From Polynucleobacter sp. (GTDB lineage Bacteria; Pseudomonadota; Gammaproteobacteria; Burkholderiales; Burkholderiaceae): 40,873 bases of DNA. The position numbers and the translations under genes were made by a program. Shown here piece after piece: positions 1 to 10,032 of this stretch (positions are counted from its first letter, which is position 1; each line of letters starts with the position of its first letter). The notes under the pieces were generated by a model. That model saw only the letters and a list, made by a program, of their open reading frames with translations, did no database searches and was not told the origin of the DNA. The stretch spans positions 1 to 40,873 of the forward strand of contig JAUYRJ010000085.1 of the NCBI GenBank assembly GCA_030696845.1, given 5' to 3'.

Positions 1-276
1 CCGAGCACACAGCTCGGGAATGCTTTTTTCAGTATCTTCATCAACAGGGATATCCACTCCAGCAAGGCGCGCTACCACGCCTTTCGCTGTATCAGCGGCA
101 ATCTGCACTTGCCGCGTGAAGTTCAGCATGTCGGGATATAAACGACATTGCAAAAGTGCGTTGGGGTCTAATTTTTTGCTATCAAGATGCGCTTGGGCTT
201 TTTCAAGAATGGCGGATAAATTCGTCAGCGCGTTGGCAAGACGGGGAACGCTAGCCTGATACATGGAAATAGTCAT
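1..276 (-). CDS. DUF1993 family protein (3' part outside the window)
   Basis: Reading leftward from an ATG at 276 gives an open frame of 92 codons running off the window edge. The protein begins MTISMYQASVPRLANALTNL, the characteristic N-terminus of the DUF1993 family, which usually has about 165-170 residues, so roughly the C-terminal half is missing here. The family is small, soluble and helical, and its biochemical role is not established. The residues RLYPDMLNFTRQVQIAADTAKG, split by a short turn, match the conserved central part. No strong Shine-Dalgarno sequence precedes the start. It is divergent from the esterase gene at 362. Confidence 0.8.
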   Translation of the reverse strand, partial: MTISMYQASVPRLANALTNLSAILEKAQAHLDSKKLDPNALLQCRLYPDMLNFTRQVQIAADTAKGVVARLAGVDIPVDEDTEKSIPELCAR

Positions 277-361
277 AAAAGAGGGTTGATTCCGTTAATT
301 GAACACGTCCTGAGCATACCCGACTTAAAATGACTTTTTTAATTAATTTGAGCCCCTCTCC

Positions 362-1030
362 ATGGAATTATTACCCTGCATTGAAATTCAAACCTCTGAA
401 CAGCCGACGGCGTCCATTATTTGGCTTCACGGCCTTGGTGCCGATGGGAATGATTTTGCCTCGCTCGTGCCTCAACTCGACCTGAGTGGCTGCCCTGGCA
501 TTCGCTTTGTATTTCCCAGTGCGCCCAGTATGCCGGTTACCGTGAACGGTGGCTACGTCATGCCAGCCTGGTACGACATTATCGGCAGAAGCGATAGCGA
601 CCCGGAAGACGCGGCTGGAATTCATCGTTCCGCTATGGCTATCCATGCGCTAATAGAGCGAGAGGCAAGCCGCGGAATTGCCTATGACAAGATCGTCCTA
701 GCTGGATTCTCCCAAGGCTGCGCCATGGTTCTGCATATCGGCCTGCGCTTCCCCCATCGCCTTGCAGGAATTATGGCTTTATCGGGCTACCTGCCCTTGG
801 CACCATCTTTCCTCAGCGAACGCAGTCCCGCCAATCAAACAACGCCGATCTTTATGGCCCACGGTGATTGGGATGCCGTCATCATCCCGGAACGGAGCGA
901 GCGATCACGGGATCTATTACAAGCTAATGGCTATGATGTGCAGTGGAAAAGTTATGCGATGGAGCACTCTGTACACCCTATCGAAGTAATCGATATGTGC
1001 CTTTTTTTACGGCGCGTACTCAATCAATAA
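362..1030 (+). CDS. carboxylesterase / phospholipase family serine hydrolase
   Basis: A 222-residue alpha/beta hydrolase of the small bacterial carboxylesterase (YpfH/EstB, acyl-protein thioesterase-like) family, likely cytoplasmic, hydrolysing short-chain carboxyl esters. Seen directly: the oxyanion-hole loop WLHGLGADGNDF near residues 21-32, the nucleophile elbow GFSQG with Ser117, the acid in HGDWD (Asp171) and the histidine in MEHSV (His202), so the full catalytic triad is present. Length matches the family (about 215-225). There is no signal peptide. The natural substrate cannot be read from the sequence. The ATG at 362 lies right before the conserved N-terminus, but upstream Shine-Dalgarno pairing is weak. 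A hairpin terminator follows at 1042-1075, so it looks monocistronic. Confidence 0.88.
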   Translation: MELLPCIEIQTSEQPTASIIWLHGLGADGNDFASLVPQLDLSGCPGIRFVFPSAPSMPVTVNGGYVMPAWYDIIGRSDSDPEDAAGIHRSAMAIHALIEREASRGIAYDKIVLAGFSQGCAMVLHIGLRFPHRLAGIMALSGYLPLAPSFLSERSPANQTTPIFMAHGDWDAVIIPERSERSRDLLQANGYDVQWKSYAMEHSVHPIEVIDMCLFLRRVLNQ

Positions 1031-1041
1031 ATAGAAGATCT

Positions 1042-1075
1042 AAAAAAACCACCCGAGCTACTCGGGAGGTTTTAA
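1042..1075. terminator. bidirectional intrinsic terminator after the esterase gene
   Basis: Arms AACC-A-CCCGAG and CTCGGG-A-GGTT pair around a CTA loop with one internal A-A mismatch. A run of seven A lies before the stem and TTTTAATT after it, so it can work on both strands. It sits 12 bases past the esterase stop. The remaining spacer to 1293 shows no gene I can support. Confidence 0.75.
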
Positions 1076-1293
1076 TTACCACTTCGCCTGAAGATATCGC
1101 TACACTGCAGATAAAAATGGTAAGGGGGTGATGGAGCTAGATTCATGTTGAGATGAATGGCTTTGACTTACTCCCCTCATTGCAAATCAAAACACCCTAT
1201 CTTGCATTACGCTTAGTTTATGAGCGCCCTAGTAAAAAAATTACGATAAATAGCAATTTGCATCTGATTTAATTACTTCATTAATTCAATCGT

Positions 1294-2496
1294 TTAGTCT
1301 TGGGGTTTCTTCTTTGGTTTTGCAGCGATCAGCAGCAGTATGGTTCCAACTACGCCCGATACGAGCGAACCGCCAAGCACTCCCAGCTTGAGTTGCTGCG
1401 CGTAACTTGGATCGAGTTCAGCAAAAGCCAGTCCGCCTACAAACAAGCTCATCGTAAATCCAATGCCGCACAAAATACTTATGCCCAGTAGCTGCAACGT
1501 ACTGGCTCCTGCAGGCGCCTTGACCCAGCCCAATCGAATCAATAAAGCGCTGACGCCAAACACACCAATGGTTTTACCAACAAAGAGCCCCAAAATAATC
1601 CCCAGCGGAATGGGCGCCATTAAGGTATCCAAGGTCACGCCAGCCAAAACAACACCAGCATTAGAAAAAGCAAACACGGGTAGTATCAAAAACGCTACCC
1701 ACGGATGAAGGCCATGCTCTACCGATTCCAGCGGTGATCGTCCTTGACTATCGCGCATCGGGATTGCCAGCGCGGTGGCCACCCCCGCTAAAGTTGCATG
1801 CACGCCCGATTTCAGGACAAAAAGCCACATGATGATGCCAATCACAATATAAACATCCACCCGGGTTATTTTGAGGCGGTTTAAAACAAATAAGGCTAAA
1901 CCGGCTGCAAATGCGCCCAAGAGCATCATGATCGATAGAGACGAGGTATAAAACAAGGCGATGATCACAATCGCTAGCAAATCATCGATGATGGCTACTG
2001 CCGTTAAAAACACTTTTAGTGACAGAGGCACCTTACTACCTAGCAACACCACGATGCCTAATGCGAACGCAATATCAGTCGCAGCGGGAATAGCCCACCC
2101 TTGTAAGGCTGCGGGATTGCCTTGATTAAAGGCGACGTAAATCAGCGCTGGTACTGCCATGCCACCAAGGGCGGATAGCGCTGGTAATGTAAGCTGCCCT
2201 GGGCCCGATAATTCACCGGCCAAAAACTCGCGCTTGATCTCTAGGCCCACTAAAAAGAAAAAAGCGGCCATCCATAAATCATTAACCCAGACAATTAAAG
2301 GCTTGGATAACACCAGACCGCTATCGCCACCAATCAAGACTTCGCCCGGAATCGACAAGAAGGCCTGATACAGATCGCCATAGCTTGAATTACTAATAAT
2401 CAGAGCCGCAACCGCGGCTAAGGCCAAAATAATGCCGCCCGATGATTCTTTGGAGAAGAACTGAAAGAAGGATTTGTGATTTATCTTGCTACTCAT
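1294..2496 (-). CDS. nhaA: Na+/H+ antiporter NhaA
   Basis: Inner-membrane electrogenic Na+(Li+)/H+ exchanger for pH and sodium homeostasis, about 12 membrane segments, about 400 residues as usual for the family. Diagnostic stretches: FFLVGLEIKREFLAGEL, the discontinuous-helix motif ATDIAFALG (Asp about 141) and AVAIIDDLLAI with the paired aspartates (about 171-172) that bind the cation. The reading frame extends ten codons upstream to a TTG, but the ATG at 2496 is preferred: it has AGGA 11 bases upstream and begins MSSKINHKSF, right before the amphipathic N-terminal helix. It is monocistronic and convergent with the esterase gene. Confidence 0.95.
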   Translation of the reverse strand: MSSKINHKSFFQFFSKESSGGIILALAAVAALIISNSSYGDLYQAFLSIPGEVLIGGDSGLVLSKPLIVWVNDLWMAAFFFLVGLEIKREFLAGELSGPGQLTLPALSALGGMAVPALIYVAFNQGNPAALQGWAIPAATDIAFALGIVVLLGSKVPLSLKVFLTAVAIIDDLLAIVIIALFYTSSLSIMMLLGAFAAGLALFVLNRLKITRVDVYIVIGIIMWLFVLKSGVHATLAGVATALAIPMRDSQGRSPLESVEHGLHPWVAFLILPVFAFSNAGVVLAGVTLDTLMAPIPLGIILGLFVGKTIGVFGVSALLIRLGWVKAPAGASTLQLLGISILCGIGFTMSLFVGGLAFAELDPSYAQQLKLGVLGGSLVSGVVGTILLLIAAKPKKKPQD

Positions 2497-2525
2497 GCGC
2501 TGTGTATTCCTAAAAGAGTGCTGCA

Positions 2526-2542
2526 ATGCCCAATAGGGGCAT
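2526..2542 (-). other. leader hairpin upstream of nhaA
   Basis: A 6-bp inverted repeat (ATGCCC / GGGCAT, 5-base loop) lies about 30 bases upstream of the nhaA ATG, inside the probable mRNA leader. It has no T tract. The rest of 2543-2747 shows no gene. Any regulatory role is inferred from position only. Confidence 0.35.
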
Positions 2543-2747
2543 GAATAGGACTAATGGTGAATCAGCTCATTTTATGGCGTACAACCATTAATCGAGCAAT
2601 AGGCCATTTGGATACTTCACTCTACCGTACTTTTTTCAGCTTATAAACCCCTAAAGCCAAGTCAATACAGGCTTAAAAAAACATCGTGTTGGCATTGCGT
2701 ATCTAAATACAGTGGTATTTCCTGTAATTACATGGGGGTATCAAACG

Positions 2748-2771
2748 AAAAAAAAACCGCCCAAAGGCGGC
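2748..2771 (-). terminator. intrinsic terminator of the formaldehyde dehydrogenase gene
   Basis: On the minus strand a CCGCC / GGCGG stem with a 4-base loop is followed by nine T. It begins about 22 bases after the stop codon of the gene ending at 2794. Confidence 0.8.
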
Positions 2772-2793
2772 TGATTGGAATGCAAATCGAATC

Positions 2794-3906
<1,113 letters not shown>

Positions 3907-4221
3907 CTAATTTCTCCATGATTTTTTATATCTTGGCAGTATAGGCAAGTCGGGATAGCTCTGTCGACTGATTGCGATCCCCCGTGCTAATTTAAAAGTG
4001 TCAGTCAGGCAGTTAACACATAAATTTAATCTTATTCAAAAATTAGGAGTGGTAAGACAACTCTAATAGCTGTTTGGCGTAACCAACAAAGCGTGATCAT
4101 TCATGCAGAAATCGATAGATCAAATGCCTAGAAAAAGGTGTTAGTTACAAACCTAGTTCGCTATACGACTATTGAATTAACAAATTACAAAGCGTTCAGG
4201 TATTAAATGGCGCTTAGCCCA
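3907..4221. other. intergenic region, 315 bases, no gene
   Basis: AT-rich spacer between two leftward genes. It holds the putative promoter at 3938-3967. I see no RNA gene, clear terminator or repeat in the rest (3968-4221). Confidence 0.5.
3938..3967 (-). promoter_or_regulatory. putative sigma-70 promoter of the formaldehyde dehydrogenase gene
   Basis: On the minus strand TCGACA (3962-3967) is separated by 18 bases from TATACT (3938-3943). Both hexamers match consensus at 5 of 6 positions. The predicted transcript would start about 25 bases before the ATG at 3906, which fits the GGAGA ribosome binding site. Confidence 0.5.
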
Positions 4222-5271
4222 TTACTTTGCAGTGGTATCTGAAGTCCACTCAATCACCAATTGATAGGTCACCGCCAATAAAACCGGGCCCAAGAATGCG
4301 CCGATCACCCCGAAGGCAATCACTCCGCCCAATACACCCAAAAACACCACCACAAAGGGAAGGCGTGAACCCCGACTAATAATGAAGGGTTTAATAATGT
4401 TGTCGACCGTACTCACAACTAAAAAGCCCCAGGCCAATACAAAAATGGCCCAGCCCATTTGGTCTTGCTGAAAAAGCCATAAGGCCACCCCACCCCATAC
4501 CAATGGCGGACCAATGGGCACAACCGATAAGAAAAATGTAATTAAGCCCAATAAGATCGACGATTGCATGCCGGCGATGGCAAATCCAATCGATGCGAGC
4601 ACTCCTTGCGCCAAGGCAGTACCCAGTACGCCGTAAATAACACCATGAATGGTTTCACCGGCAACCGTAATCAAACTTTCACCACGCTCGCCGCTCAATC
4701 GTTTTGCCACAACCGAGAGCTTTTTAGATAAGGCACTGCCGTGATAAAAGAAAAAGAAGGTTAAAAATACCGAAAGCGCCATATCGAGCACGCCCTGCAG
4801 CGCAACTCGACCACTGGCCAGCGCAAATACTTGCAGAGGCGCAGCGAGTTTTTGCAACTCGGTGGTCAGGCGGGATTTGTCATGCACAAATTGCTGTAAG
4901 TATTTTTCAAGTTCGCCGCCAACGATTGGAATGGCTCCAGCCCATTCCAATACACGCTCTGGCAAGCCATCCTGAAAGGCGGCCATGATATTGGTATTGA
5001 GATCGCTGATATTGCCCGATAAGGCAATGGCGACTGCGGAGATAGGCCCCAGCAACACAACGGTCACCAAGAGCGTCATCAATACCGCAGTCACTAAGCG
5101 GTGATTGCCAAGCGCTTGATCGAGGCGCTTAAAAATACCCCATGTACTCGTTACTAAGATGACGGCCCAAGCCAGCGAAGTTAAAAAGGGCCAAATCACC
5201 AGCAAGCACCCAAGACCCAGCCCAAAGAGGGCTAGCAATACAGCGATGCGGTTGGATAGAAATGCATTCAT
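4222..5271 (-). CDS. AI-2E family transporter / PerM-like permease
   Basis: A 349-residue polytopic inner-membrane protein of the AI-2E exporter superfamily (formerly UPF0118/DUF20, PerM, YdiK). Seen: paired N-terminal membrane segments (about 9-45), another at about 58-85, a long less hydrophobic stretch (about 90-150), then a cluster of hydrophobic segments with conserved motifs VVPIGPPLVWGGVALWLF and VVSTVDNIIKPFIISRG, both diagnostic for the family. Eight segments is the family norm. Substrates are poorly defined: some members export autoinducer-2, others act as Na+/H+ antiporters, so no specific substrate is claimed. The ATG at 5271 has AAGGGA about 7 bases upstream. Confidence 0.88.
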   Translation of the reverse strand: MNAFLSNRIAVLLALFGLGLGCLLVIWPFLTSLAWAVILVTSTWGIFKRLDQALGNHRLVTAVLMTLLVTVVLLGPISAVAIALSGNISDLNTNIMAAFQDGLPERVLEWAGAIPIVGGELEKYLQQFVHDKSRLTTELQKLAAPLQVFALASGRVALQGVLDMALSVFLTFFFFYHGSALSKKLSVVAKRLSGERGESLITVAGETIHGVIYGVLGTALAQGVLASIGFAIAGMQSSILLGLITFFLSVVPIGPPLVWGGVALWLFQQDQMGWAIFVLAWGFLVVSTVDNIIKPFIISRGSRLPFVVVFLGVLGGVIAFGVIGAFLGPVLLAVTYQLVIEWTSDTTAK

Positions 5272-5359
5272 GGTATTTCCCTTGATCTCGCTTCAGGACT
5301 TATGCCGGCGCCATGGATAAACAATGTACTTTGTATTGCAGTGATGGATGATTCGGAAA

Positions 5360-5388
5360 TAGACACATCGCCTTGCTTAAATTATAGG
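5360..5388 (+). promoter_or_regulatory. candidate promoter upstream of the CbiM-like gene
   Basis: TAGACA (5360-5365) and TATAGG (5383-5388) with an exact 17-base spacer. The -10 match is only moderate, and the leader to the start at 5529 would be about 135 bases. I see no cobalamin riboswitch signature in the leader. Confidence 0.3.
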
Positions 5389-5528
5389 CATACATTCCGA
5401 TTCTGGTGCCAGTAACTGCATACGCCACTCATAATCAAGGTGTTGGAAGTGCTCCTTAGTAAATGTACTAGATGCACAATAAAGCCAAAGCAATACACTA
5501 ATCTTGTTTAAGCGAATTGGGGATTGGT

Positions 5529-6197
5529 ATGTGGTGGATTGCTCTTGCCGTGTGTATCGTTCTACTGGCTTTATATAAAAGTCCGGCACGTCTTTTTCTG
5601 CAGCGCCCTCTGAGCTACCTCATGATCCCCGCAATCGTATTGCTCTCCCTTGCCTGGAATCTGCGCGCCCACCTTCCGAGCGCCGCAACCGAAGGTTGGG
5701 TTGATTTATCGTTTCATTTCTTTGGTTCTTCCTTGCTCGTAGCCATGTTTGGACTTTGGCCGGCGCTCGTCATCCTCTTTTTTGTAGCGATGGTGGGTAT
5801 TTTTATTGTCAGCGGTAATCTGACCGAGGCTGCTACCCACTATATTTTTGCCGGCGTACTCCCTGGCCTCGTGGCGTGCTTAGTGATGGATATGATTCGC
5901 CGCTTTATGCCAAAGCATTTATTTATTCTGATTTTAGGCAATGGTTACATGGCGGCATTTAGCGGCACCTTTGTTTGTGGCATGTTGATTTATGCCATTC
6001 AGCAACTGTTTGGGCTGCAATCCCTCAGCACAGTGGATCCCGTTGGCTGGATTATGGCTTTAATCATTTTGTCGTTTAGTGAAGGGTCGATGTCCGGCAT
6101 GCTCCTCTCGATATTCTTAATCTATCGACCCAACTGGGTGCCGACCTACGACGAGAAGGCGTATCTAGGCAATAAGATCGCGGAACAGAGTAAATAA
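5529..6197 (+). CDS. CbiM-like energy-coupling factor transporter membrane protein
   Basis: About 222 residues, very hydrophobic, with six or seven predicted membrane segments (about 1-17, 28-46, 62-98, 103-122, 131-160, 173-195). The pattern SGNLTEAATHYIFAGVLPGLVACLVMDMIRRFMPKHLFILILGNGYMAAFSGTF, broken into helices, resembles the CbiM/COG3235 group annotated as energy-coupling factor ABC transporter permease. Canonical CbiM starts with Met-His, whose histidine helps bind the metal; this one starts MWWIALAV, so cobalt or nickel transport should not be assumed. No CbiN, CbiQ or CbiO partner lies nearby. The frame can extend four codons to a TTG, but the ATG at 5529 has a purine-rich GGGG stretch before it. 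Confidence 0.65.
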   Translation: MWWIALAVCIVLLALYKSPARLFLQRPLSYLMIPAIVLLSLAWNLRAHLPSAATEGWVDLSFHFFGSSLLVAMFGLWPALVILFFVAMVGIFIVSGNLTEAATHYIFAGVLPGLVACLVMDMIRRFMPKHLFILILGNGYMAAFSGTFVCGMLIYAIQQLFGLQSLSTVDPVGWIMALIILSFSEGSMSGMLLSIFLIYRPNWVPTYDEKAYLGNKIAEQSK

Positions 6198-6224
6198 AAA
6201 AGGGCCGAAGCCCTTAATTTATTT
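6192..6224. terminator. bidirectional terminator between the CbiM-like gene and tRNA-Ser
   Basis: AAGGGC (6200-6205), a 4-base loop, then GCCCTT (6210-6215). On the minus strand the loop is the stable TTCG tetraloop followed by TTTTTTATTTA, a strong terminator for lysC / tRNA-Ser. On the plus strand the tail is TTAATTTATTT. Confidence 0.85.
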
Positions 6225-6231
6225 ACCATCT

Positions 6232-6326
6232 TGGCGGAGACGAGAGGATTCGAACCTCCGATCAGAGTTTTAGCCCCGATGCTCCCTTAGCAGGGGAGTG
6301 CCTTCGACCAGCTCGGCCACGTCTCC
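6232..6326 (-). tRNA. tRNA-Ser (anticodon GCU)
   Basis: The minus strand folds as a class II tRNA of 95 bases: acceptor GGAGACG pairs with CGTCTCC, then discriminator G and an encoded CCA. The anticodon stem-loop has loop CTGCTAA, giving anticodon GCU for AGC/AGU codons. The long serine-type variable arm and the T-arm GGTTCGAATCC are visible. It lies just downstream of lysC on the same strand. Confidence 0.97.
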
Positions 6327-6379
6327 GTATTTCTTTACAGCCCACAGTTTAACGGATGCGTCGTCACTGTGGGATTTTC

Positions 6380-7630
6380 TTACTGTTGATCAAGCTCGAA
6401 GGCCTTATGCAAGGCGCGCACAGCCAATTCCATGTACTTTTCATCGATCACGACCGAGATTTTGATCTCGCTGGTGGAAATCATCAAAATGTTAATGCCC
6501 TCTTCCGATAAGGTGCGGAACATCTTGCTGGCAACGCCAACGTGCGAGCGCATGCCCACGCCCACTACCGATACTTTAGATACTTTGGGATCGCCAGCGA
6601 TCTGCTTCGCATCAATGTGAGCCTGCACGGTATTTTTGAGCAAATCCATTGCTTTTTGGTAATCCGCGCGCGGTACGGTAAATGTAAAGTCCGTCTTGCC
6701 CTCAACCGATTGGTTCTGAATAATCATGTCCACGTCGATATTGGCATCCGCAATCGGACCCAGAATTTGATAAGCGATACCGGGGCGATCGGGTACACCT
6801 AAAACGGTAATTTTGGCCTCATCACGCGCAAAGGCGATGCCGGAAATAACGGCGGCTTCCATGGTGCTATCCTCTTCAAATGTTATTAAAGTACCCGACT
6901 TCATCTCCTGATCAAGGGGTATTAAAGGGTCTGTCAGCGATGACAACACCCGAGTTTTGACTTTGTATTTGCCAGCAAATTCCACTGAGCGAATTTGCAA
7001 TACCTTAGAGCCAAGGCTGGCCATTTCCAGCATCTCTTCAAAGGTAATTTTGTCTAAACGGCGCGCATCTTCACATACCCGCGGATCGGTGGTGTACACC
7101 CCATCGACGTCGGTGTAAATCAAGCACTCATCCGCTTTTAAAGCGGCCGCCATCGCGACCGCAGAGGTATCAGAGCCGCCGCGACCCAAGGTCGTAATGT
7201 TGCCATTGGGGTCCACCCCCTGAAATCCCGTTACCACCACCGCACGGCCAGCATTCAGGTCGGCTGTGATTTTTTGATCATCGATACCCATAATGCGGGC
7301 TTTTGTGAAAGCCGAATCCGTATGGATAGTGACTTGCCAGCCGGCATAACTGACGGCATCAATGCCTTCTTTATGCAAAGCAAGGGCCAAAAGACCGGAG
7401 CTCACTTGCTCGCCTGTTGAAGCAATTTGATCAAGCTCGCGGGGATTGGCATTGGGATCGATTTCTTTTGCTAAACCGAGCAAGCGATTGGTTTCCCCCG
7501 ACATGGCGGAAGGTACCACCACTACCTGGTGGCCTGCGCGCATCCACTTGGCAACGCGTTTAGCGACGTTTTGAATGCGCTCTACCGAGCCCATCGAGGT
7601 GCCACCATATTTATGAACGATTAGTGCCAT
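6380..7630 (-). CDS. lysC: aspartate kinase
   Basis: Phosphorylates L-aspartate with ATP to 4-phospho-L-aspartate, the first step to lysine/diaminopimelate, threonine and methionine. 416 residues, typical for the monofunctional enzyme. Seen: N-terminal amino-acid-kinase motif VHKYGGTSMG (Lys7), nucleotide-site GRGGSDTSAVAMAAAL around 148-163, YTDVDGVYTTDPR, then tandem ACT domains from about 265 to the end (PGIAYQILGPIADANIDVDMI and SKMFRTLSEEGINILMISTSEIKISVV), where lysine/threonine feedback normally acts. It may also be translated from an internal start as a beta subunit, as in some relatives; the sequence does not settle this. The dapA gene at 20451 acts two steps later. Confidence 0.97.
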   Translation of the reverse strand: MALIVHKYGGTSMGSVERIQNVAKRVAKWMRAGHQVVVVPSAMSGETNRLLGLAKEIDPNANPRELDQIASTGEQVSSGLLALALHKEGIDAVSYAGWQVTIHTDSAFTKARIMGIDDQKITADLNAGRAVVVTGFQGVDPNGNITTLGRGGSDTSAVAMAAALKADECLIYTDVDGVYTTDPRVCEDARRLDKITFEEMLEMASLGSKVLQIRSVEFAGKYKVKTRVLSSLTDPLIPLDQEMKSGTLITFEEDSTMEAAVISGIAFARDEAKITVLGVPDRPGIAYQILGPIADANIDVDMIIQNQSVEGKTDFTFTVPRADYQKAMDLLKNTVQAHIDAKQIAGDPKVSKVSVVGVGMRSHVGVASKMFRTLSEEGINILMISTSEIKISVVIDEKYMELAVRALHKAFELDQQ

Positions 7631-7676
7631 AAGTTACGTAATAAAAGTAAGGTCAATGACCCAAAAAGGGCTTATT

Positions 7677-9086
7677 TTACAGGGTTTTGGGTATAACGCC
7701 AGCCTGGAGCGCACGCCACTCTGGCAAGACCCGCTTGCCTTTGGCCACCAAATGCGGGTAACTCACCCCAACACCAGCAACGGCGATCAGCTCCCCCTCA
7801 ATGTAGAGCAAAGGCGCTTGCCGCTGCCATGGGGGAACCGCATGTTCTTGATAGAGGTTTTTGAGGGTTTTGCGAGGGCCATGCTCCGCGCACTGCAGGC
7901 GCTCTGACCCTGCCCTTTGCTTAAACTCAATCGCATGGGCTTTTTTTGCCTCTGCAACCCACTCGGCGGGCAAGCCGGGTTTTTTACTATTTCCGGAGAT
8001 GGGCACAAAGACCCAATCGCCAGAGGCTGGGCTATTACCATCTTGGGTTGGACTCGTGTCCACCTGCAAGAGTCCGCGCCAGAGCCGAATGCGGCAGGCA
8101 TCGTGCTCCCACTCCAGTTGCGCATCACTGCGCGCGTGTTGTAAATCCAGCCACCAGGCCTGTAATCGTTCAAAGGATGGCATGACTAAGCCTGCCGTCT
8201 TTAGCCAATACCGCAGCACATTGTTTGCGGCGGGACGATCGGATTGGGCTAATTCCAATAAGGGGGTCGAGCGCAGCATGCCCGTTTTTTTCTCCCAAAT
8301 GCCCTTCGCATCAATCAAGGCTAGGCGATCCAATAATTGCTGCGCCTGCCCGAGTAAGTCGGCACTGCGCGCTAAATTAGCCGTAGCGCCAGGCTGAATA
8401 GCCTCTAACTTGGGAAGTACGGATTTACGAATGGCGTTACGCCGATACTTGCTGCTGCGATTGCTAGGATCTTCCACCCAAACTAATTCATGCTCGCGGG
8501 CATAAGCCTCTAACTCGGCACGACTGAGCTGCAGTAGCGGTCGCCAAAGGGTGATATTGGCTGAGCCGATCGCTCTGCTAACTGGCATACCCGACAAACC
8601 TGCCACGCCCGCACCTCGAAGCAATTGCAGCAATACCGTTTCTGCTTGATCGTTTTGATGGTGGGCCAGCAAGAGATCATCGACTGCGTAATAGTCGCAA
8701 AGCTCTACTAGGGCCTCGTAACGCGCTACCCGAGCGCGTGCCTCCATGTTGCCAGCCTCTGTTTGCGTATCCATGTGCAGCAAGCGAAAATCAAAAATAG
8801 CGCCGCATTGTTCGGCAAACGATTGGCAAAACAAAAGCCAATCATCGGCTGCTTTTTGTAAGCCGTGATGGATATGAAACGCATAAATCGCCGGCCGGGT
8901 TTTTTGAGCGGCATAGGCTTGCGCAATGGAATGCAGCAGCACTACTGAATCCAAACCCCCACTCAGCGCCACTCCAATTGCCTTGGGATCACCAATCGAA
9001 GCATACTGATCCGAATGGGGTAACTTGCTTGGCGAGCGCCCCTGTTCGGGCTTAGCCTTTGCTGTTGATTTCCTTGAACTTGCCAT
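7677..9086 (-). CDS. tilS: tRNA(Ile)-lysidine synthase
   Basis: Converts C34 of the CAU-anticodon tRNA-Ile to lysidine using lysine and ATP, so that AUA is read as isoleucine. Seen: the PP-loop ATPase motif LSGGLDS at 41-47, [29 protein letters not shown], and [18 protein letters not shown], all diagnostic. 469 residues with the C-terminal TilS substrate-binding domains. The N-terminus carries about 30 extra residues rich in Lys, Ser and Ala before the catalytic core. Its start overlaps the end of accA by 35 bases in another frame; a later start is possible but no better site was seen. Order accA-tilS-lysC-tRNA-Ser is common in Burkholderiales. Confidence 0.95.
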   Translation of the reverse strand: MASSRKSTAKAKPEQGRSPSKLPHSDQYASIGDPKAIGVALSGGLDSVVLLHSIAQAYAAQKTRPAIYAFHIHHGLQKAADDWLLFCQSFAEQCGAIFDFRLLHMDTQTEAGNMEARARVARYEALVELCDYYAVDDLLLAHHQNDQAETVLLQLLRGAGVAGLSGMPVSRAIGSANITLWRPLLQLSRAELEAYAREHELVWVEDPSNRSSKYRRNAIRKSVLPKLEAIQPGATANLARSADLLGQAQQLLDRLALIDAKGIWEKKTGMLRSTPLLELAQSDRPAANNVLRYWLKTAGLVMPSFERLQAWWLDLQHARSDAQLEWEHDACRIRLWRGLLQVDTSPTQDGNSPASGDWVFVPISGNSKKPGLPAEWVAEAKKAHAIEFKQRAGSERLQCAEHGPRKTLKNLYQEHAVPPWQRQAPLLYIEGELIAVAGVGVSYPHLVAKGKRVLPEWRALQAGVIPKTL

Positions 9087-10023
9087 AGCTCATTAAGCGC
9101 TCATGGCGGCGCTCTAAAAGCGCATCCGTATCCATGGACTGAAATACCTTTAAAGACTCGGTCAAGGCTTTACGCATATTGACCATCATGGCTTCGTAAT
9201 CGCGGTGCGCGCCACCGGCAGGCTCTGGAACAATCTTGTCAATCAAACCCAGCCCCTTTAAGCGCTGCGCCGTCAATGCCAATTGCTCAGCTGCTTCTGG
9301 CGCTTTGGCGGCAGTCTTCCATAAGATGGATGCGCAGCCCTCAGGGGAAATCACGGAATAGGTTGAGTTTTGCAGCATCAGCACCACATCGCCCATGGCA
9401 ATGGCCAATGCGCCGCCAGAACCACCCTCACCAATGATGGTGGCAATAATCGGCACCGTGAGTTCGGCCTGGGTATACAGATTGTGGCCAATGGCTTCGG
9501 ACTGATTGCGCTCTTCCGCATCGATACCCGGGAAAGCGCCAGGCGTATCGACAAAAGTGAATACCGGAATCTGAAACTTCTCGGCTAGGCGCATGAGGCG
9601 CATCGCTTTGCGATAACCCTCAGGACGACTCATACCAAAGTTACGCAACGCACGCTCTTTGGTGTCGCGCCCTTTTTGATGACCAATCACCATGCAGGGA
9701 GCAGTATTAAAACGGGCTAAGCCGCCGATGATGGATTGATCATCCGCAAACGCGCGATCACCATGCAACTCATGAAAATCCGTGAAAAGACCACTGACGT
9801 AATCGAGCGTATACGGCCTCTGCGGATGGCGGGCCACTTGCGAGACCTGCCACGGCGTGAGGTTCGCATAAATATCTTTAATCAGCTGCTGGCTTTTTTC
9901 AGAAAGGGTTTTAATCTCATCCGAAATATCGACCGAGGACTCATCCTGCACAAAGCGCAGTTCATCGATCTTTGATTCCAGTTCAGCAATGGATTGTTCA
10001 AAATCCAGGAAAGTCGTTTTCAT
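9052..10023 (-). CDS. accA: acetyl-CoA carboxylase, carboxyltransferase subunit alpha
   Basis: Alpha subunit of the carboxyltransferase that, with AccD, moves CO2 from carboxybiotin to acetyl-CoA to give malonyl-CoA, the committed step of fatty acid synthesis. 323 residues, usual length. Seen: N-terminal helical part ([17 protein letters not shown]), then [54 protein letters not shown] and [40 protein letters not shown], the crotonase-fold CoA and oxyanion signatures. accD is not in this window. It sits between the DNA glycosylase gene (9-base gap) and tilS (35-base overlap). Confidence 0.97.
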   Translation of the reverse strand: MKTTFLDFEQSIAELESKIDELRFVQDESSVDISDEIKTLSEKSQQLIKDIYANLTPWQVSQVARHPQRPYTLDYVSGLFTDFHELHGDRAFADDQSIIGGLARFNTAPCMVIGHQKGRDTKERALRNFGMSRPEGYRKAMRLMRLAEKFQIPVFTFVDTPGAFPGIDAEERNQSEAIGHNLYTQAELTVPIIATIIGEGGSGGALAIAMGDVVLMLQNSTYSVISPEGCASILWKTAAKAPEAAEQLALTAQRLKGLGLIDKIVPEPAGGAHRDYEAMMVNMRKALTESLKVFQSMDTDALLERRHERLMSYGKFKEINSKG

Positions 10024-10032
10024 AGGCTGATT

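Noticed and set aside
5389..5528. Cobalamin or nickel riboswitch in the leader of the CbiM-like gene
   Set aside because: I could not find a B12-box-like or NiCo-type conserved core in this short leader.
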